Shown: in pieces, positions 47,401 through 59,700 of the stretch | Position numbering within the stretch: the stretch's first letter is position 1 | How the letters are laid out: each line of letters opens with the position of its first letter | DNA from: Opisthocomus hoazin | Lineage: Eukaryota; Chordata; Aves; Opisthocomiformes; Opisthocomidae | Length of the DNA: 64,000 nt | Reading direction: 5' to 3' | Assembly (NCBI RefSeq): GCF_030867145.1 | Contig: NC_134414.1 | Coordinates: 62,779,397-62,843,396, forward strand | Notes under the pieces: generated by a model | Told to the model about the DNA's origin: nothing | Database searches by the model: none | What the model saw: only the letters and a program-made list of their open reading frames with translations | Program-made: the position numbers and the translations under genes

Positions 47401-48540
47401 AAGCTTTCAATGGCGGCGCCTCATTTAGATGCCTTCAATTAGATGGTGTGAACTTTTCTGAGTTTAGGATACGCAGGAAGTGACTTAGGTGTTGAACTAT
47501 AATTTGCAGCAGATCTAGGATAAACTTCTGCTCTCTTTCAGCAAAGCAAAGTCGGGTCTTCAACCAGAGGGAAGAATGAAGCTTCCTTCGCCCATTCCCT
47601 ATACTAAGTGATGGAGAAACATATTTTTGCTCCACACAGGAGCAAATTAATAGCTGGTCTGGCACTGACTAGTTCAAAACCTTTTGCTCTTTAGATCTTG
47701 TAGGGCAACTACCACACTGCACATTCAGCAGAACAGAAAAACCTAGGGAGACCATGCCTGTGGAGAAGGAGGTAGGGATTGTTTACGTACCCGTGTACAC
47801 AGCGTGTACCAGTTACATACGCCACAACTTGTGTTCCTGCAGGAAAAGCGGCTCGCCATTTGTGCTCAGTGAGCGCAGTGGTTTAGCACCAAAACCCAAA
47901 CAGTGCTTGTTTTTTTCGTTTCATGGGACATTGGATAAAGGAACTATGTAATGTACTGTCTAACATACAATACTTCAATATTTTCTGTCTTCTCAAGTTA
48001 CGTTTTTTGTCATCCATTCAGTGAGCACTAACACCCTGAAATCCCTCTGACAGGAACTTCCTTGTTTCCCTACCCTTGCTTCCAGTTTGCCAGAGATACA
48101 AATCTTTCTAAAATAGCAGCTCTCCCGTCTTGCCCGTAATCTATTTCTGTGATACCATAATTATAAAAATAAATACATAGATAAGGAAGGACTGAATTCG
48201 GATGTATTTCACCCTGTAAAACTAAGAAGGCAACATTTTAACTTTCAGCATGCCCAGGTCTTCCAGAACACTCTGAGCAATCATGACTTTAAATATAGCC
48301 CTTTAACCTTTGAAGACCTTGTACTAGGATTTGACAAACTACTTTCAACAGCAAATTAACTGCATTTTCAGCTCTTTAGTGGCCTTTGTTTCAGAGTCTA
48401 GTAAATACTTTCATGTTAAATGCAGGATATATGCTCATTTAGAGAAATGGAACCAAGTTTTCAAAGTAGCTCCTTTGAATGGAGTTTAAGTAACATATTT
48501 ATTCTAGGATGTTTCTGAAATCATAAGAATTCTCAGTAGC
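41500..48540. other. long non-coding interval
   Basis: About 7 kb of AT-rich unique DNA. No frame exceeds 85 codons and I recognise no transposon. A poly(A) run occurs at 42,639-42,654 and a T-run at 45,488-45,502. The stretch 43,170-43,350 carries octamer-like ATGCTAAT and AP-1-like TGACTCATTA words and may be regulatory. Confidence 0.4.
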
Positions 48541-51500
48541 GAAGCTTGGAAAACCTGGTGCTGCCTCTAGGACTGCCAGCCTGTGTACTCCAGCTTTGGC
48601 TGAACGCCCTGCTGCTAGGGTTTTCCCCAGCCAGCTACTGCTACTGCCTCGTCCGGTCCCCACGGAGATGCCCGATGCCCGGGGCAGCCCCCGGCTGCCC
48701 TGCTCCCGGCTGGGGCGGTGGGATCCATGCTGTCTGCTGGGTCCTGCCCCATCACCTCCAGCCCAGGGAGCCCTCTCCACTCCCATAACCCCGGCCTCAG
48801 CGAGCGGCCAGCCCTCCCCTTCTGCAGAGGGGCACTATCTCTGCGTGGAAGATGCTGTGCAAACACCCTGGTTGTCTCAGGCACATAGAAACAAAACCAA
48901 CTTCATCTGCGCTACTTGTAGAGGGTTTCCTTCAACATACTGCTTCCCACAACACTACTGCACGCTATATGCAGAGTCATCAGCGATCATTGCTCCCCAG
49001 TGGCTCAAAACGATGCCAATCAGTATCGCAGTACAACTTACACTGAGAATTAGGTTATTTTGTAGGCAACGAGATTTACTAAATGTGTTGAGAAAACTGC
49101 TGAACCTGGAGGGGCTATTACATCCATGATCACCAATGATCTAACTGGACTTGGCCATTTCACCTCCGTTAAAGCATGGCTATTTCCACCTGCTTAAATG
49201 GGCACTGGAAATCAACTGGTTTGGAGATGACATTGGTCTGATACTCTGCGAATTTTTACCAGATGCTGTTGCTCAGAAGCCCAAAAGTAAAATGTCATTA
49301 AAGGGCATCGTTTGGGGGAGTAGATGTGCCAACTAGTGGGGGCACACTCACTCACTCACTAGCCCACAGATGAGAAAAGATGACTGGCAAAGGAGCGTCA
49401 AGTGGAAAAGCAAGGGGAAAGGGAAGACACGAATACTGTGGTTGGCAAATGTCATTTTGCATGCTATGGGGTTTTGGCAGACCTAGGATTTTGTAGCAAA
49501 AGCGCTTTGGATTTTGATGAGCTGCACAGCTGGAATAAGTAGATGCAGAGAATACCAATCTGTTGGTAGCTCAAGGTCGCCTTCCCATCCTATTGCTCTC
49601 ACAACGGGTCACTGATAAGAGCTAGTATATTCATTAGTGTGTTTGGTTTTTTTCCCCCTTGTAGCCATCTGACAAAGCCACAACATTATTCCCCTCCTTC
49701 TCTGTCCCTGACACACTACAAAACAATGACGAGGGAGAAGGCAGAACAAAATAGCAGATGATAAAAATGCGAAACGGCTCCAGTGGTGCTGTGGGAGCAC
49801 AGAAGTTCAGAGGTACAGAAGAGCGATGCAATACTCTGGGAGAAGAGAATACATTAATTATATGGACAGTTTTATTTATCTAGTCTCGTGTTCTCATACA
49901 GTTCTTATTGATCATAGAACTGTTCTGCATCCCACTGGGTATTACTAAAAACCCAGCAATATTTTACATTCATTGGGGTCAAGAGAATTTATTTGTTACA
50001 TGTAGTCCATTGCAATACCCAATTTTTAGCAGTACTAGTCACCATTAATGTTTCTACTGATGAATGCGTGTAAGGGTTTAATGGCTGTAAATGGCTCATC
50101 ACAAAATATCAATGGATTAGTTTAAACCTCAGCTTAAGTTCAATAAACCAAGGATGCCAGACACATCAAGATGGTTTTAATGTCTCTTCAAAAATATTGA
50201 TCATCGATTGCTGATTTTTTACAAAGTCTTCAGTGAGACCAAAACCTCTATACATTCACTTACAGTTTAGAAGAAAATGCCACACAGAAGCAATCTTTAA
50301 TTCCACAGGATTTCTTTTTGAGGCTTAGGGTGATGGTATTTTTCTGGGTTCACTTTCCTCCAAATAAAACCCACAGCCAGCATTTTACTTCCACAGAAAG
50401 TGGTCTCAAGGTTGGTGTCTCCATCACTTGCGTGGAACTTCACCTTGTTATGCCACCAGCCACAGCTGCTTCCTTTGGCTTACCTGTAAGTCGAGGCTTG
50501 CATGATGAGCTACTTGATTGCTGATGGCATGGACTTGTTTCCCTACTCTTGCAAACCTGCTTGGGAGTAAAGAGCTAGGTCAGGAACTTTCTACATCCTC
50601 TAGACACTGGCTGACAACAGCCGTAGTGAAAGTGCCCCTCCTCATCCCCCATTAACTGCCAGTGCTGGTCTTTTCCCTCCTATCTTCAGTTTTCTAGCCT
50701 GCTTCTTGGGCTCCCTCTTCCTTTTTTCCCTGTTCAAAGGAGCAGACAGATGGTTCCTAATTGGACTATAGAAAATGTCATAGCAGACATTCCTTTTTCT
50801 CTTTTTTTCAAGCAAGAAAGCAGTTAATTGTTGATTCTTGCTTAGTAGAGGTGTGCTCCTATATAAGCTTTTGGTCCTACTTCTGGTGAACAGTCTTGTC
50901 TTAAAATGTTGTGAATGACACTTGTTGGTTAAGATACTCATTACCTGGGAAAAGCATCCTTATTTCTACTCACTGCCCTAAAATTAGTGCTTCTAAAAAT
51001 AACCTTGTTGTCGCCAGTCATGGTTGCATTCTTCCAGCACTGTTATTGAGAACCACTGAACCTGAAATATGGCTATTGCCTGTCTCATTAGGTCAGTCTC
51101 ACACTTAATTATTGAATGTAAGTTGTGTTGACATTAAAAAGTTAGGCAGTTTAACATTTGTCTTTGCTTTGTTTCTCTCAGTAAACTCTGAACCTTGTGC
51201 TTCTGCGGACATAACAGGCGGCTTTTTTTCAACTAGCGAGCAGTGTTGGTCCATTTTAGCTACGTGGAGAAACACTAGGTTTCTTTTCATCTTTCTCACT
51301 TATGCCCCGTATTTTCTGCTTGACTTCACTGGCTTATTGTAGCTGTCCTTCAAAACAGTGACAGGACATACATTGAGGTTAGGAGCCAAAATGGTCTTCA
51401 ACTTTCCTCAGAGTCCAGAATAACATCAATTTTGAGCACTTTATATAGCTAATATTACTTAACAAAAGCTGTTACAAAATGGATGCGATGACCTCTACGC

Positions 51501-52680
51501 CTACAGATAGGTCATTTGGATTTACTGCCATCTTGCTCTCCCTCTTGTCTCTTCACTCAGTAAATACAGAGGTACTGTTCTGTGCTACTACCAACATTTC
51601 CATGAGCTTGAGACAGCCTAACAGTTCTCGGCACAGGCGCCATCAGTACCAAGCGAGGTGTCTGTTCTCCTGTCTGGGTATATCCCCTCAAGTGTGAGGT
51701 CTGGCAACTTCGGGGTGCCAATTCTGCAATTCTGCTATCACCCTGTGTACCAAACATACTGGCAGTCTGGGTATAACTCTTCCCCTTGGTAGCCTGTGAA
51801 CACAAGATTGTTTTATTGAAACATCCCCCACAGATTCAAGCAAATTTTAACAGTCAAGGCAAAGGATAATTTAAAACGATTTGCCATTCCCCAAACACTA
51901 TAAGGACTATACAGGTACCTGGTTTTGGCAAAGCTTTGTCACCAAAAAAACCCCAGAACTTACTCTCCCACAGTCTTCTGCAGCCTGCCAGGCAGATGCT
52001 TGTTCTGCACAAACAGTTCCCCGGATCTCCGTAGAAAAATGTCCTTGTCAATTTAGATTGTTTTCTGGTTCATTTCCTAGAGTTTTTGACCTTGCTAGTC
52101 AAAAACGATTTGGTGAGCTCTTTGACAAATAGGTCCTAACCTTCTATGGACAGTTCCTGTGCTCGGTATCAAATCGCAAGGAGTTTGCTAAGTGATTGTT
52201 TTGCCTTCTGCTCGTGTTCTCACAGAGTGTCAACAAACTGCTGCCAAACTAAAGTAGTGTAATCTGGCTGTGACTGTGCTAATAGCCAAGCCCGGATCCT
52301 CAGGTGTTTTCAGCCCTATTAAAAACAGAGATGCTTAGATACTTACAAGGGTGTGGGTCCACCTTGCATGCCATATATACATAAATTGCCACAAAGCTGC
52401 TGTATCCCTCATGAACGGGGTGGAAGGGCGAAGTCAGAAAATATCTATTCCAAATTTTACCACAGGAAGGCAACAATCTGGCCATAAGTAGACTAACTCT
52501 GCTCTTTCCTAAGCCAAATCACGAAACACAGAATAATGCAACTGAGTAAAACCCAAACATTATTAAAGATGAAGAATTGGGCGAAGGAAGAGAGAAGGTA
52601 ACAGTGTACGTAAGGCCATGCTGCACAAAGAGACAGCAGCAGGCAACTCCAGAACGAAGCAAGGAGCTGCCACCATAATT
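48541..52680. other. non-coding interval with one GC-rich patch
   Basis: 48,590-48,790 is GC-rich with a handful of CpGs and long overlapping frames on both strands; no family resemblance. The rest is AT-rich with no recognised repeat except a short ACTC array near 49,345. Confidence 0.4.
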
Positions 52681-52959
52681 TGGTTCTGGGCGAGGCAGGG
52701 GGAAGAGTGAGCGGCCTCTGCGGCGACAGCACGGATCAGTGAAGGAGGCTGCGGAGGAGCGGGCTGGCAGAGCCAGCTCAGCAAGGAGGCAAGGGTCAGA
52801 GAACAAGCGGGCAGAGCTGACGGGGCAGAGAAGGACCTTCAGGTGGGAGAAACCAATATGGTCGTTACCGATTCTTGGGGTCTCTGCTTCTAAAAAAACC
52901 CAAACCAAACCAAAAGTAGTGAATTTGGGACTAAAATCATAGCCACTGCTCAGTTTCTC
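52681..52959. other. GC-intermediate shore left of the 53-kb CpG island
   Basis: Purine-rich sequence with a possible plus-strand splice donor, TTCAG-GTGGGAG, at about 52,838. It may hold an alternative first exon. A 188-codon minus-strand frame crosses this region and enters the island; it has no recognisable domain. Confidence 0.3.
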
Positions 52960-53265
52960 CTTCTTCCTGAGGGCGGCGGGGCCCGGCGGCACCGCGGAAG
53001 GGGAAAGGGCGGGGGGGGGACGGGGCGGGGACGGGGCGGGGGGGAGAGGGACGCGCCGCGTGCGGACTGCGCGCCCGCCCGCCATGAGGGAGCCCGGCCC
53101 TCGGCGGCCGCACCGCCCGTCCCCTCCCCTCCGTCCGCCAGACCGCCGCGGGGGGGGCGTCCCGGGGGGCCGCAGAACCCACGGGCGAAACGCTGCGTGC
53201 GGCGAGGCGTTTGTCTGCGGCAGGTGGCAGGGGAACGTCCCTTGGCAACAGCCTGCTTTGAAATG
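52960..53265. promoter_or_regulatory. strong CpG island, probable promoter
   Basis: This is the most CpG-dense stretch of the window. It has repeated GGGGCGGGG-type Sp1/KLF sites (about 53,010-53,045), many CGCG and GCCGC words and no TATA box. A plus-strand donor-like GGCAG-GTGGCAG lies at about 53,221 and an RFX half-site TTGGCAAC at 53,242. Frames across it (150 codons plus strand, 188 and 103 minus) are Pro/Arg/Gly-rich and look like by-products of composition. From human gene order, a plus-strand MBNL2 first non-coding exon is a reasonable guess, in which case the rest of the window is its first intron. No MBNL2 zinc-finger coding sequence is present to prove it. Confidence 0.7.
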
Positions 53266-53274
53266 CGGCTCCTC

Positions 53275-53297
53275 ACCCCCTCCCCCCCCCCCCCCCC
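53275..53297. repeat. polycytosine tract
   Basis: Run of C with a single T, at the right edge of the CpG island; likely length-variable. Confidence 0.9.
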
Positions 53298-53627
53298 GCG
53301 AAGTGTTTTGTGTGCAGATTTTTTATTTAATTCTGACAAATACAGATTTGGATCTTCTTTCCAAAGTGCTTTATTTTGGTGATTTCGTGTGTTGGTGTTC
53401 ACTGCTTGCCCAGCGGTGGGAAAACGGAGGAGTTGTCGCCTCAGCTCCATACCGAGCGTTAGGTGCATCGAATTGGGCTAAGTCATTAGATGTGACAGTT
53501 TATCTCTCCTGAAACGGAACAGACACGTTCCGTGGTGATGAATCCCTTCTGTATGCGGTGAAAGTCCCGTTGTAGACCCTTCTTTTTTAGGAAATCCCCT
53601 TCTGCGCAATTCTGTGCTTGCATACAT
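53298..53627. other. CpG island right shore
   Basis: Composition returns to AT-rich. A 150-codon plus frame from the island ends at 53,512 without any known motif. No other feature seen. Confidence 0.4.
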
Positions 53628-54042
53628 TCATAGAATCACAGAATCAGAATGGTTTGGGTCAGAAGGGATCTTAAAATTTATCTGGTTGCAACCCCCCTGC
53701 CATGAGCAGGGACACCTTCCACTAGACCAGGTGGCTCAGAACTCCATCCAACCCAGCCCTGAACACTTCCAGGGAGGGGCAGCCACAGCTTCTCTGGGCA
53801 GCCTGTGCCAGTGCCTCACTACCCTCATGCTGAAGAATTTCTTCCTAATATCTAATCTAAATCTGCCCTCTTTTAGTTTAGAGCCGTTCCCCCTTGTGCT
53901 GTCACTACACACCCTTGTGAAAAGCCCCTCTCCATCCTTTCTGTAGGCCCCTTCAGGTACTGGCAGGGTGCTATAAGGTCACCCCGGAGCCTTCTCTTCT
54001 CCAGGCTGAACAGCCCCAGCTCTCTTAGCCTGTCCTCATAGC
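53628..54042 (-). mobile_element. CR1 3' end, 5'-truncated
   Basis: The plus strand starts 'tcatagaatcacagaatcag' and continues with the terminal box, the CR1 3' UTR and the complement of the last ~110 ORF2 codons, ending near 54,042 in the block before the FSLEKRR-type motif. It is about 415 bp. Several stops and indels are present on the coding strand. It resembles the copies at 9.7 and 16.05 kb. Confidence 0.9.
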
Positions 54043-54499
54043 CTATCCTTTCAATCCCATAAAGCGAGTGTATTTGACTTCCTTTGAACAGATACCTCTC
54101 ACACCAGTGGGAAGGCGGGAGCCTTGCGGTTTGTTGAGTTACAAACCCATCAGCAAGAGAAGGGGTGGATGGTTACGGGTCGGGACAGACAGTGAGCTTG
54201 GGTAGGTCAGCGGCTGGTGGCCATCAGCGTTGCCTAACTTTGTACGTTTTTACCTTGCCCTGCGTGCCAAGTATCTTGTTCTTTCACTGAGGGGTAAGCA
54301 ACCTCAAATTACCCCCCCACCCCCTGCATCAGCACCACATCCTCTAATTACATATTGTGCTAAAAAGCATTATTTTTTTATCAGTTTCTAATTTGCTACC
54401 TTAAAATTTCACTGAATGTCTCCCTAGTCTTGCGTCAAGCCAGGGAGCAAAGCTGTCTCAGCAAAGCTTTTTATCTACCTTGCTTGTACCATTCCTTAC

Positions 54500-54690
54500 T
54501 TTGAATACTATTACTGTGTTCTCTTTTAAGTGTCTGCTTTGTGAAATGAACAGTCTCAATCATTTCAATCTGTTCGTGCACGGTTTTTCTGTACTCCCAA
54601 GCATTCCTGTTGCCTTCCTCTCGATACCCACAACCTCTGCTTGGTGCCGTGTTCTGCTGGCAGATGGTGCAATCACTTCTGCAACCTGTT
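54500..54690 (-). mobile_element. possible ancient CR1 fragment
   Basis: The plus-strand text around 54,545-54,650 (caatcatttcaatctgttc, then 'ctgttgccttcctctcgata') resembles the complement of the decayed RM.RGLE / ERL.EL region of old CR1. Divergence is too high for certainty. Confidence 0.35.
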
Positions 54691-57600
54691 TGCTTTTCGT
54701 ATAATGGGTACGTATGTTTTGGTGCTGTTCTCAGGCAATCTAATGCGGGGTTTTGTTTCTGCGTACAGTTGTGTACTGAAGGAAGGCCTTCACCTGAGCT
54801 GTTTCTGGCGGTAAGCACGTGTCCTTCCTGAATAAGAATCGCAAATAATTCCAGGTTTCCCTTCACACGTGCGTTATTGGGCGACACTGAGCTTAGTCTG
54901 CCATTATGCTATTTGTTTGCCTCTCTAGGGTGAGTCCCTCTGATGTTCCTAGGGGTCTTTTCAGGACCTGACCAGCCTGAATAGCCATGCCCACGTGTGG
55001 CTCATAGCCAAGGCTGTAACTTGAGGAACTTCTTAAGCCAGAAAAAGCTTTTGCCGGTCCCCAGCTGCTCACTCCCTGCTTTATAGAGTCCTACATGTTT
55101 GCGTGGTTACGCCATGAGCCAGGCTGGGGAACAGACTAACAGACGGGGCTGAAAGCTAGCAGAGCGCCCGACCCGACCTCCTGCTTGCCCAGCGCGGGGC
55201 TGTGGAAGCAGCTGTGACCACGAAAGGGCCGCAGTAGTGCAGAGGTGGGAATGAGCTGCGAACCCCATCGGGTCCCCCTTCTTTCCGCCTCAGTGCTGTC
55301 TTAAACCGTTAAGCACTCTTTGACTTACAGCCTTCTTTAGGAACGATAAATTACGGCTTTGTTAGAACAAGCTTTGTGCAGAAGTATCTGTTATCGACGA
55401 ACAAAGTGATGACACCTGAGCCGAACACCTCAGCTGAAGCTACCGCCGCAGGGGAGGGGGTTGCTGTGTGTGCCCCTCTGTGCCCCTGAAGTCTGCTTCC
55501 TGCAATCCTGTCAGAAGGGAGATTTCAAGAACTTTCATCCAAATGTTGATATTAGATATTGTTGAAGAGCAGAGCTGGGGTGCTGCAATAAAAGTCAGAT
55601 TGAATTGTTTTGGTGAATATCAAACGTCAGATACATAGCAGAGGCTATTAGAAATTCCCAGCAATAGGCATATGAAGAATCATTAGCCTTGAAAACCTCA
55701 AGGATGAGATCACAAACACACAATCCAGTAAATCACACAGGTCGGTTCTGGAAAAGCTGGTGTGGTATAGCAGCAATTTGTTTATACTGTGACGGGTCAA
55801 TTGCATCAGTGTCAGATCTTCTGAGGGATAAAAGATTTTGCTCTTAATGCATGCTTTTTCCTGAGCAGCTTCTGTGCAGCCTTTATATCAAACACCTCTG
55901 GTGAACTCCAGGATTACAAATGGAAAATCTAAAATAGATGAAACTGCTAGAACAGAATTATTGCAGGATTATTTCAAGATGCAGATTTGGCACTGAAGGA
56001 TCTCCAGAGTAAAGTCGCTTTACATGATTTAAGTTCAATTCTATCCCAATTATTTTAAAATGATTCTAGTATATTCTTATAACCTCAGCTTTAATCACAT
56101 CTCCTTTTGAGAGAAGATTCCCTAATCCATATCTTTCTGAGGGAGATCTCAGAGCTAACGTGATCTTCTTACTACCTTTTCTAAAACCTTGACAAAAATT
56201 TTCTAATCACAGAAACAGTAATAAAGTTGGCAAGTGTGATGCAGATAATCCTGTGCTTTTAATGATTGTAACATTACTTCAACTGCTATGAATTTATTTG
56301 ATACCAAAAGTCACTACACTTATGAGAGCGTTCCCTGCAAGAATGCCCAAAATATTTGTAGCATAAAAAGCAGATTTCTTAATATAATAATGAAAATAAG
56401 AAAGTGCAATTAAAGCAAAGAAGCGTTGATACCAGCCTACTGTCACACCAAGTGGAAGACAATGCGGGTGCTTTCTTTTGGTGTTTTAACAGAGGTGGAA
56501 GCGGTATTTTATGCTTTGCGCCGTCTACCTTTTTGGTTTACTCTGGACTTGTCCCTACTGATACATAGGCAAACACTTAATCTGAGTAAGTCCTTTCCTT
56601 CCTCCTGTGCTCACATTCTACTGGTACAACTTAGAACACCATCACTTCTGTTCTCCACACATGACATGTCAGAGTTTCAACAGGCATACCAAAAATATTT
56701 TTCCAAATTGCCTCTGTAAAAAAAAAAAAAGTTGGCATAATAACTTTATTTTCCTTTTTAGGTCACTTTTGGTAGGAAGTGAAGCTATGATAGTGAAGAG
56801 TTATCCTGTACTTAGGGTTTTTTCTTTTAATGGTGGTTTCTGCTGCTGTAAACCAAAAGGGTAATAATTAATGTCTCCTACTGTTTATGCCTGCTGCCAT
56901 CTACAACGATGAGCTATTATTATTCTGTCTGCTAATACTTGGAAAGGATATCACTTGGACGACTAATCCAAAATACAGCAAGTAAAGATCATTGTCACAA
57001 ATGCCTGACATGGAGACATTGTTACAGATGTTAGAAATGAAAGGATTGTATTATATTGGATCACCCAGTCCATCTGGCAATACTGTGCTTTGCTGCACAT
57101 TCTGTAACATCTCACACAAGTGCTAGGATACTGTAAGTATTAAATACACTTTATTCCTTGAAATACATCGTGTTCGCTTGGAAAACTGTTCCATGATTAT
57201 GGTGCTAGGTACACCTGATCTTGAAGGGTTGGTCCAGTTCAGTGGGGCTTTACAGCAATGAGCTGGTCTTCCTGCTCAGCTCCGATGACTGGCCTGGAGT
57301 CAGTCCAAGGCAGTTCTTAGACCAGACAGGCTTCCTGCGGAGAACCAGACTGCAAAACAGCCCAGAGTAAAAAGCCAGGGTCATCTCTGTACCAGCAGGC
57401 TGGATACAGAGACAAAAGAAAAGGCTGGGGTTTCCTTGATTCTTTTTTTTTTTTTTTCCTTTTCGTTTCTTTCTCTGTTTGCTTTTTTTTTTTTAGGAGT
57501 TAGGGTTTTGTTGAAAATAAGTCCCTGTCTCTGTGAAAACTCTGTCAAGCTGCACTTCTGAGTCCCCATCTGGTTTCTTCAAGGGGCCGTGTTTGTCAGA

Positions 57601-59524
57601 CGAACATGGTATGTTCACTGTTACTCTCTCGTGTTTTCTGGTAGAAATCCAGAAATCAAGGGCCACTAGAGAGCTCCCAACATCTGGAATTCACAGTCTT
57701 GCGTGCACTGCGTCTGGCAGTAGTGGGAAGGCAGAGAAGCTGCCAGCTCCAGCAATTTGGAGGAAGGTGTCTCCTAGCTACCTGGAGTGCTGCATACATC
57801 GCCCTGCTGACAGACGTGATGCAGCACTCCTCCTTGTAGCTGACCACGAGTGACGTGGGATCCCCTGCGCTCTTTATTTTCAGTTCTTCTCTGCTGTGGG
57901 TGTGTGTCTCAGAAGCCATGCCGCTCCACACAAATGGCATGGAAGCCACCCCTCCTGGCAGACCTCCTGTTGCAAGTGGTACAGGAGTCGCCTCCCCCCC
58001 CCTCACAAAATCTTCTGTTACCATTTCTCATTGCCTTCATCCCCCTGAGAAAATCTGTCTGTACGTTACAGATGACCTGTTGCAACTGAGGCCTGGTGCT
58101 AATTAAGTCCTGGCCACTAGCAGAAAGTGTCACCAGTGGCTCTTGCTGGTTGTAAGGCATAAGTACAAGGCAACAATGTTGGAGTATTTCAAACAGAATT
58201 TTATTCCTGACTACAAGTCCTTCCAGTCTGGTGGTCTGCAGAGTCTTTAACTTTTGACTTGCTTCCTGTAAGTATATCTGACTGAAAAAGTATTGAATTC
58301 CCTCATAACATGTCAGAGAGGAAAAACCAACATTTTCTTATGGAAACTTATGAATGACAGCAGCTGAAAGCTAAATCTGTTTGATCGTTCCATCAGCCTT
58401 CCAAGTCAACTCCTTAACTAGATTGAAATGTTTCAGTGGGATGTTGAAATGATGAATGTATGTGGGAGGGATCTACACTTTACAATGATGGGGACCAGGA
58501 AACAATGTTGTTCGCAGTGTACATATAAAAAATAATGAAAGTAAGTGTTTTCTTGCCATCGGTAAGGTATTGATTCAAAAAAATAGGATTTGAGAGGATA
58601 CTTCACTGTAAGGATCACGTTCAATCCACGTTATCTTGAATATTTGACTTGTACTTCAATTTTAGATGCCTGTTGAATCACCATTCCCAAAGTAAGGGCC
58701 TAAGTTCTTTAAGAAGTGAAGGAGTAGAGGTCTTCAGAGACACCCATCTCTTTCTTTATGCAGGTACCTTGGTGAACCAATCCTCTTAAAATACAGTGCT
58801 TAAATGCTAGAATGTAGCATCGATAGCTGGCAGACTGTGTTGCAACCAGATTCAGTAACCACATTGCTGATTTTTTTTTCCCTCAGTGCAATTCCTTAAA
58901 CTGCGATTGTTGTAATCTGAAATAATAACATAGTATGCTGTTTATTGTATCTTTTATGTAGCTGTTCCTACTTGCAGTCTATATTTGTTTAATGGAGAAG
59001 CTCAAAATGCAATACACTGCTCCTGCTGATGAAAGTTGCAAAAGAGCTGTTTTCTCTCTTGGCTTGTTCAACACATGCAAATATCTCTTGCTCTCTCCTT
59101 ACCTCTCTGTCTCACCATTGTTTCCTTGTTTAAGATATGTTTACTGTCACTATACATTTTTAAGAAAGTGTCCACAGCTGCTTTCCTGAGAAACTATTGA
59201 TTCTGTCTCTCTGCCAGTCAGTCGGTCCGTTTCAGTCTGCTCTAGCCTCAGTATCTTTTCAAGCCACGGCTCAGGTTTGGCTGAATTTGTCAGAGGGAAG
59301 TTCAGCTATTAAACTTTTACGATTTTTAAGGAACTAAAAGTTTTTCTAGGTAGGCAACCACACCAGCAGGCCACTGCTGGAGAGGCTCCAGCATGACTTT
59401 GCTGTGTTTGGCTTGCCCCTTAGCCTTGTACTGGCCTGCTGGTCAGGATTCACACAGCTTGGAACAAGCCCAAGCACATGACACGAATCGTATTCCCCCA
59501 CAGTCACCCTTTTGCTAGACTAAG

Positions 59525-59700
59525 CAATCCAAAGTGTTTTAGTTTCCTCTTGTAAAACAAACTCTCCATTCCCTGGATTATCCGAACATCATTTGCAACT
59601 GTTGGAATTTCAGCTCCTCTCTCTTAACCGTGGGTGGGCAGAGCTGCACACAGGAGTCCAGCTGAGGTTGCATTAGGACGAGGCAGTATTAATTTTTGCT
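59525..59700 (-). mobile_element. possible ancient CR1 fragment
   Basis: 'actctccattccctggatta' followed ~80 bases later by 'agctgcacacaggagtccag' and 'ctgaggttgcattagg' matches the order and wording of old CR1 C-terminal sequence on the minus strand (the WAPH..LEYC region). About 175 bp, no frame preserved. Confidence 0.5.

Noticed and set aside
49340..49360. Short ACTC array
   Set aside because: Only about four units; within chance expectation.
52519..53085. 188-codon minus-strand frame leaving the CpG island
   Set aside because: The N-terminal part is Pro/Arg-rich island composition; the start context is poor and the rest has no recognisable domain. Kept only as a note under the island.
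54471..54887. 138-codon minus-strand frame
   Set aside because: Overlaps what looks like an ancient CR1 relic; no known domain in the product.
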